A stretch of 64,000 bases of DNA from NCBI GenBank assembly GCA_030429345.1, contig JAUIFJ010000013.1:1-64000 (forward strand), read 5' to 3'. The DNA is from a bacterium. GTDB lineage: Bacteria > CAIWAD01. A model generated the notes under the pieces. The model did not search any database. It saw only the letters and a list, made by a program, of their open reading frames with translations, and was not told the DNA's origin. Below, in pieces: positions 62,989 to 64,000 of the stretch. How positions within the stretch are numbered: position 1 is the first letter of the stretch; every line of letters begins with the position of its first letter. Both the position numbers and the translations under genes were made by a program.

Positions 62989-64000
62989 CTATTCGGTGAC
63001 GGCTTCCACGTAGTAGTAGCTGTTGAAGGCCGGCGCGGGAGCGGCCCAGCTCTCGCCGACGAAGCTGCCGCTTTCGTCGATGGCGAATCCGGCCCAGGGG
63101 GCGGCGCTGCTGTAGACATTGTAATACAGGACGCCCGGCACCGTCGTCCATTCCAGCTCCACCAGGCCGTCGGCGACGGTGATCGAGGTGATCACCGGGC
63201 GGCAGGATTCCGTGTTCCAGGGGTCGAAGCTGACCACGCCGAGCGTGCCGTCCTCCTCGTCGTCCCGGATCCGCGCGTCGATGGCGGAGGCCGTGGTCGC
63301 GCCCCAGAAGTTGCCGCAGGCGGACACGTTCTGCGTGCTGCTGTTGTTCAGGGCGAAGCCGCCGTTGTCATGGATGCAGTTGCCGCCGTCGCCTGTCGGA
63401 CAGGCGCCCATGTCGAGGCCGCTGCCCGTGTGCAGCAGGCCGTCGCCCGCGTTGTGGCTGATGTGCGTGCCGCGCAGGCTGAGGCTGAAGCCGGCATGGT
63501 CGATGCCCACTCCCGCGCTGCGGCTGACTTCGCAGTTGTTGAGCGCCATCCAGTTGGACTGGTAGCAGCGCAGGGCCGCCTGTCCATCGCCGGCGTGGCG
63601 TAGACGCAGGCCGCTCAGGTTTCCGACGCCTTCATAGTGGGAATAGCCGTAGAAGTAGAGGCCGATCCAGTCTCCGGGTGATCCGGCGCTGGGGCCGTCG
63701 CCGTTGGTGTCCCCGTCCACATCGTCCGCGGCGAAGGAGCAGAAGGTGATCGGCTGGGTACCGCTGCCGTTGGCGATCAGCGTGCCGTAGGCCAGCAGCT
63801 GGGTCCCGGGCTGGGCCTTGAGGGTCTGCCGGCCATTCAGGCTCAGGCTGACATTGTCATTGATCGTGATCCCCCCCGTCATCACGAAGGGAAAGCCCGG
63901 GCCGCCCTGCTCCCAGCTGCGGTCGGAGCTCACGCTGCCGTTGAGGGCGAAACCGTTGAAGGCGTTGCCGCTTCCCGTGTTTCCGGAATAACTGGTCAGG
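62989..64000 (-). CDS. secreted beta-helix protein, partial (5' end beyond window)
   Basis: At least 337 codons are open from the right edge to the stop at 62989; the true start is outside the window, and the GTG near 63933 is merely internal. The visible part has the acidic-loop module GDTNGDGPSAGSPGDW that is found repeatedly in the protein at 1995-7148, then beta-helix rungs (LSLRGTHISHNAGDGLLH, GGNCIHDNGGFALNNSS) and a closing fibronectin-like domain (VADGLVELEWTTVPGVLYYN) ending VEAVTE. This final domain resembles that of the facing endonuclease, and again there is no PNPFNP tail. Function unknown. Confidence 0.8.
   Translation of the reverse strand, partial: LTSYSGNTGSGNAFNGFALNGSVSSDRSWEQGGPGFPFVMTGGITINDNVSLSLNGRQTLKAQPGTQLLAYGTLIANGSGTQPITFCSFAADDVDGDTNGDGPSAGSPGDWIGLYFYGYSHYEGVGNLSGLRLRHAGDGQAALRCYQSNWMALNNCEVSRSAGVGIDHAGFSLSLRGTHISHNAGDGLLHTGSGLDMGACPTGDGGNCIHDNGGFALNNSSTQNVSACGNFWGATTASAIDARIRDDEEDGTLGVVSFDPWNTESCRPVITSITVADGLVELEWTTVPGVLYYNVYSSAAPWAGFAIDESGSFVGESWAAPAPAFNSYYYVEAVTE

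Overview
The window is about 64 kb of GC-rich bacterial chromosome. Gene content points to an uncultured or candidate lineage of the FCB (Fibrobacteres-Chlorobi-Bacteroidetes) side of the tree: several secreted proteins end in PNPFNP-type C-terminal sorting domains, there is a PorV/PorQ-family outer-membrane protein beside a carboxypeptidase-regulatory-domain TonB receptor, a GWxTD-domain protein, and a 29-residue AURKAIP1/COX24-type ribosomal peptide. I cannot assign a phylum from the sequence alone. No rRNA, CRISPR array, integrase or transposase was found.

Layout. 1-350: a 12-bp tandem repeat and empty DNA. 351-1535: an HD-GYP response regulator. 1995-9130: two overlapping genes for giant secreted proteins, a beta-helix protein carrying a dockerin-like segment followed by a protein with cohesin-like domains. 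The spacers on either side (1536-1994 and 9131-10210) share a degenerate 17/35-bp repeat family. 10211-22897: a surface locus with two CTD proteins, a terminator, then six overlapping genes (lipoprotein, TonB receptor, PorV-like protein, three more lipoproteins including a TatT-like one). 22922-30740: two minus-strand CTD proteins in visibly more AT-rich DNA, a probable acquired island.

31012-38528 is a housekeeping run: purN-purH, mreBCD, mrdA (no rodA beside it) and queG. 38532-43610 holds a small HTH regulator divergent from a large propeller histidine kinase, followed by an NtrC-type sigma-54 response regulator. 43622-43693 is tRNA-Arg(CCG) on the minus strand with a recognisable promoter. 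43945-50735 contains a metallo-beta-lactamase-fold hydrolase, an RlmD-type rRNA methyltransferase, a heptose-7-phosphate kinase, ComF, a five-LysM MltD-type transglycosylase, an HU/IHF protein and the tiny ribosomal peptide. 50875-59240 is a compact run xseA-xseB-nadK-ftsY-rimO-GWxTD-S66 peptidase-tpiA-secG, then tRNA-Leu(GAG) and a terminator.

59448-64000 returns to accessory genes: a TPR protein, a small carboxymuconolactone-decarboxylase-like protein, a secreted endonuclease I with a likely operator/promoter, a strong convergent terminator, and a truncated beta-helix protein running off the right edge.

At the DNA level the most striking signal is a frame-independent excess of the palindrome GTATAC (about 26 hand-counted copies in coding and non-coding DNA), achieved with codons otherwise rare in these genes. 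Together with the 17/35-bp intergenic repeats and the neighbouring dockerin/cohesin-like pair, these are the leads most worth checking.
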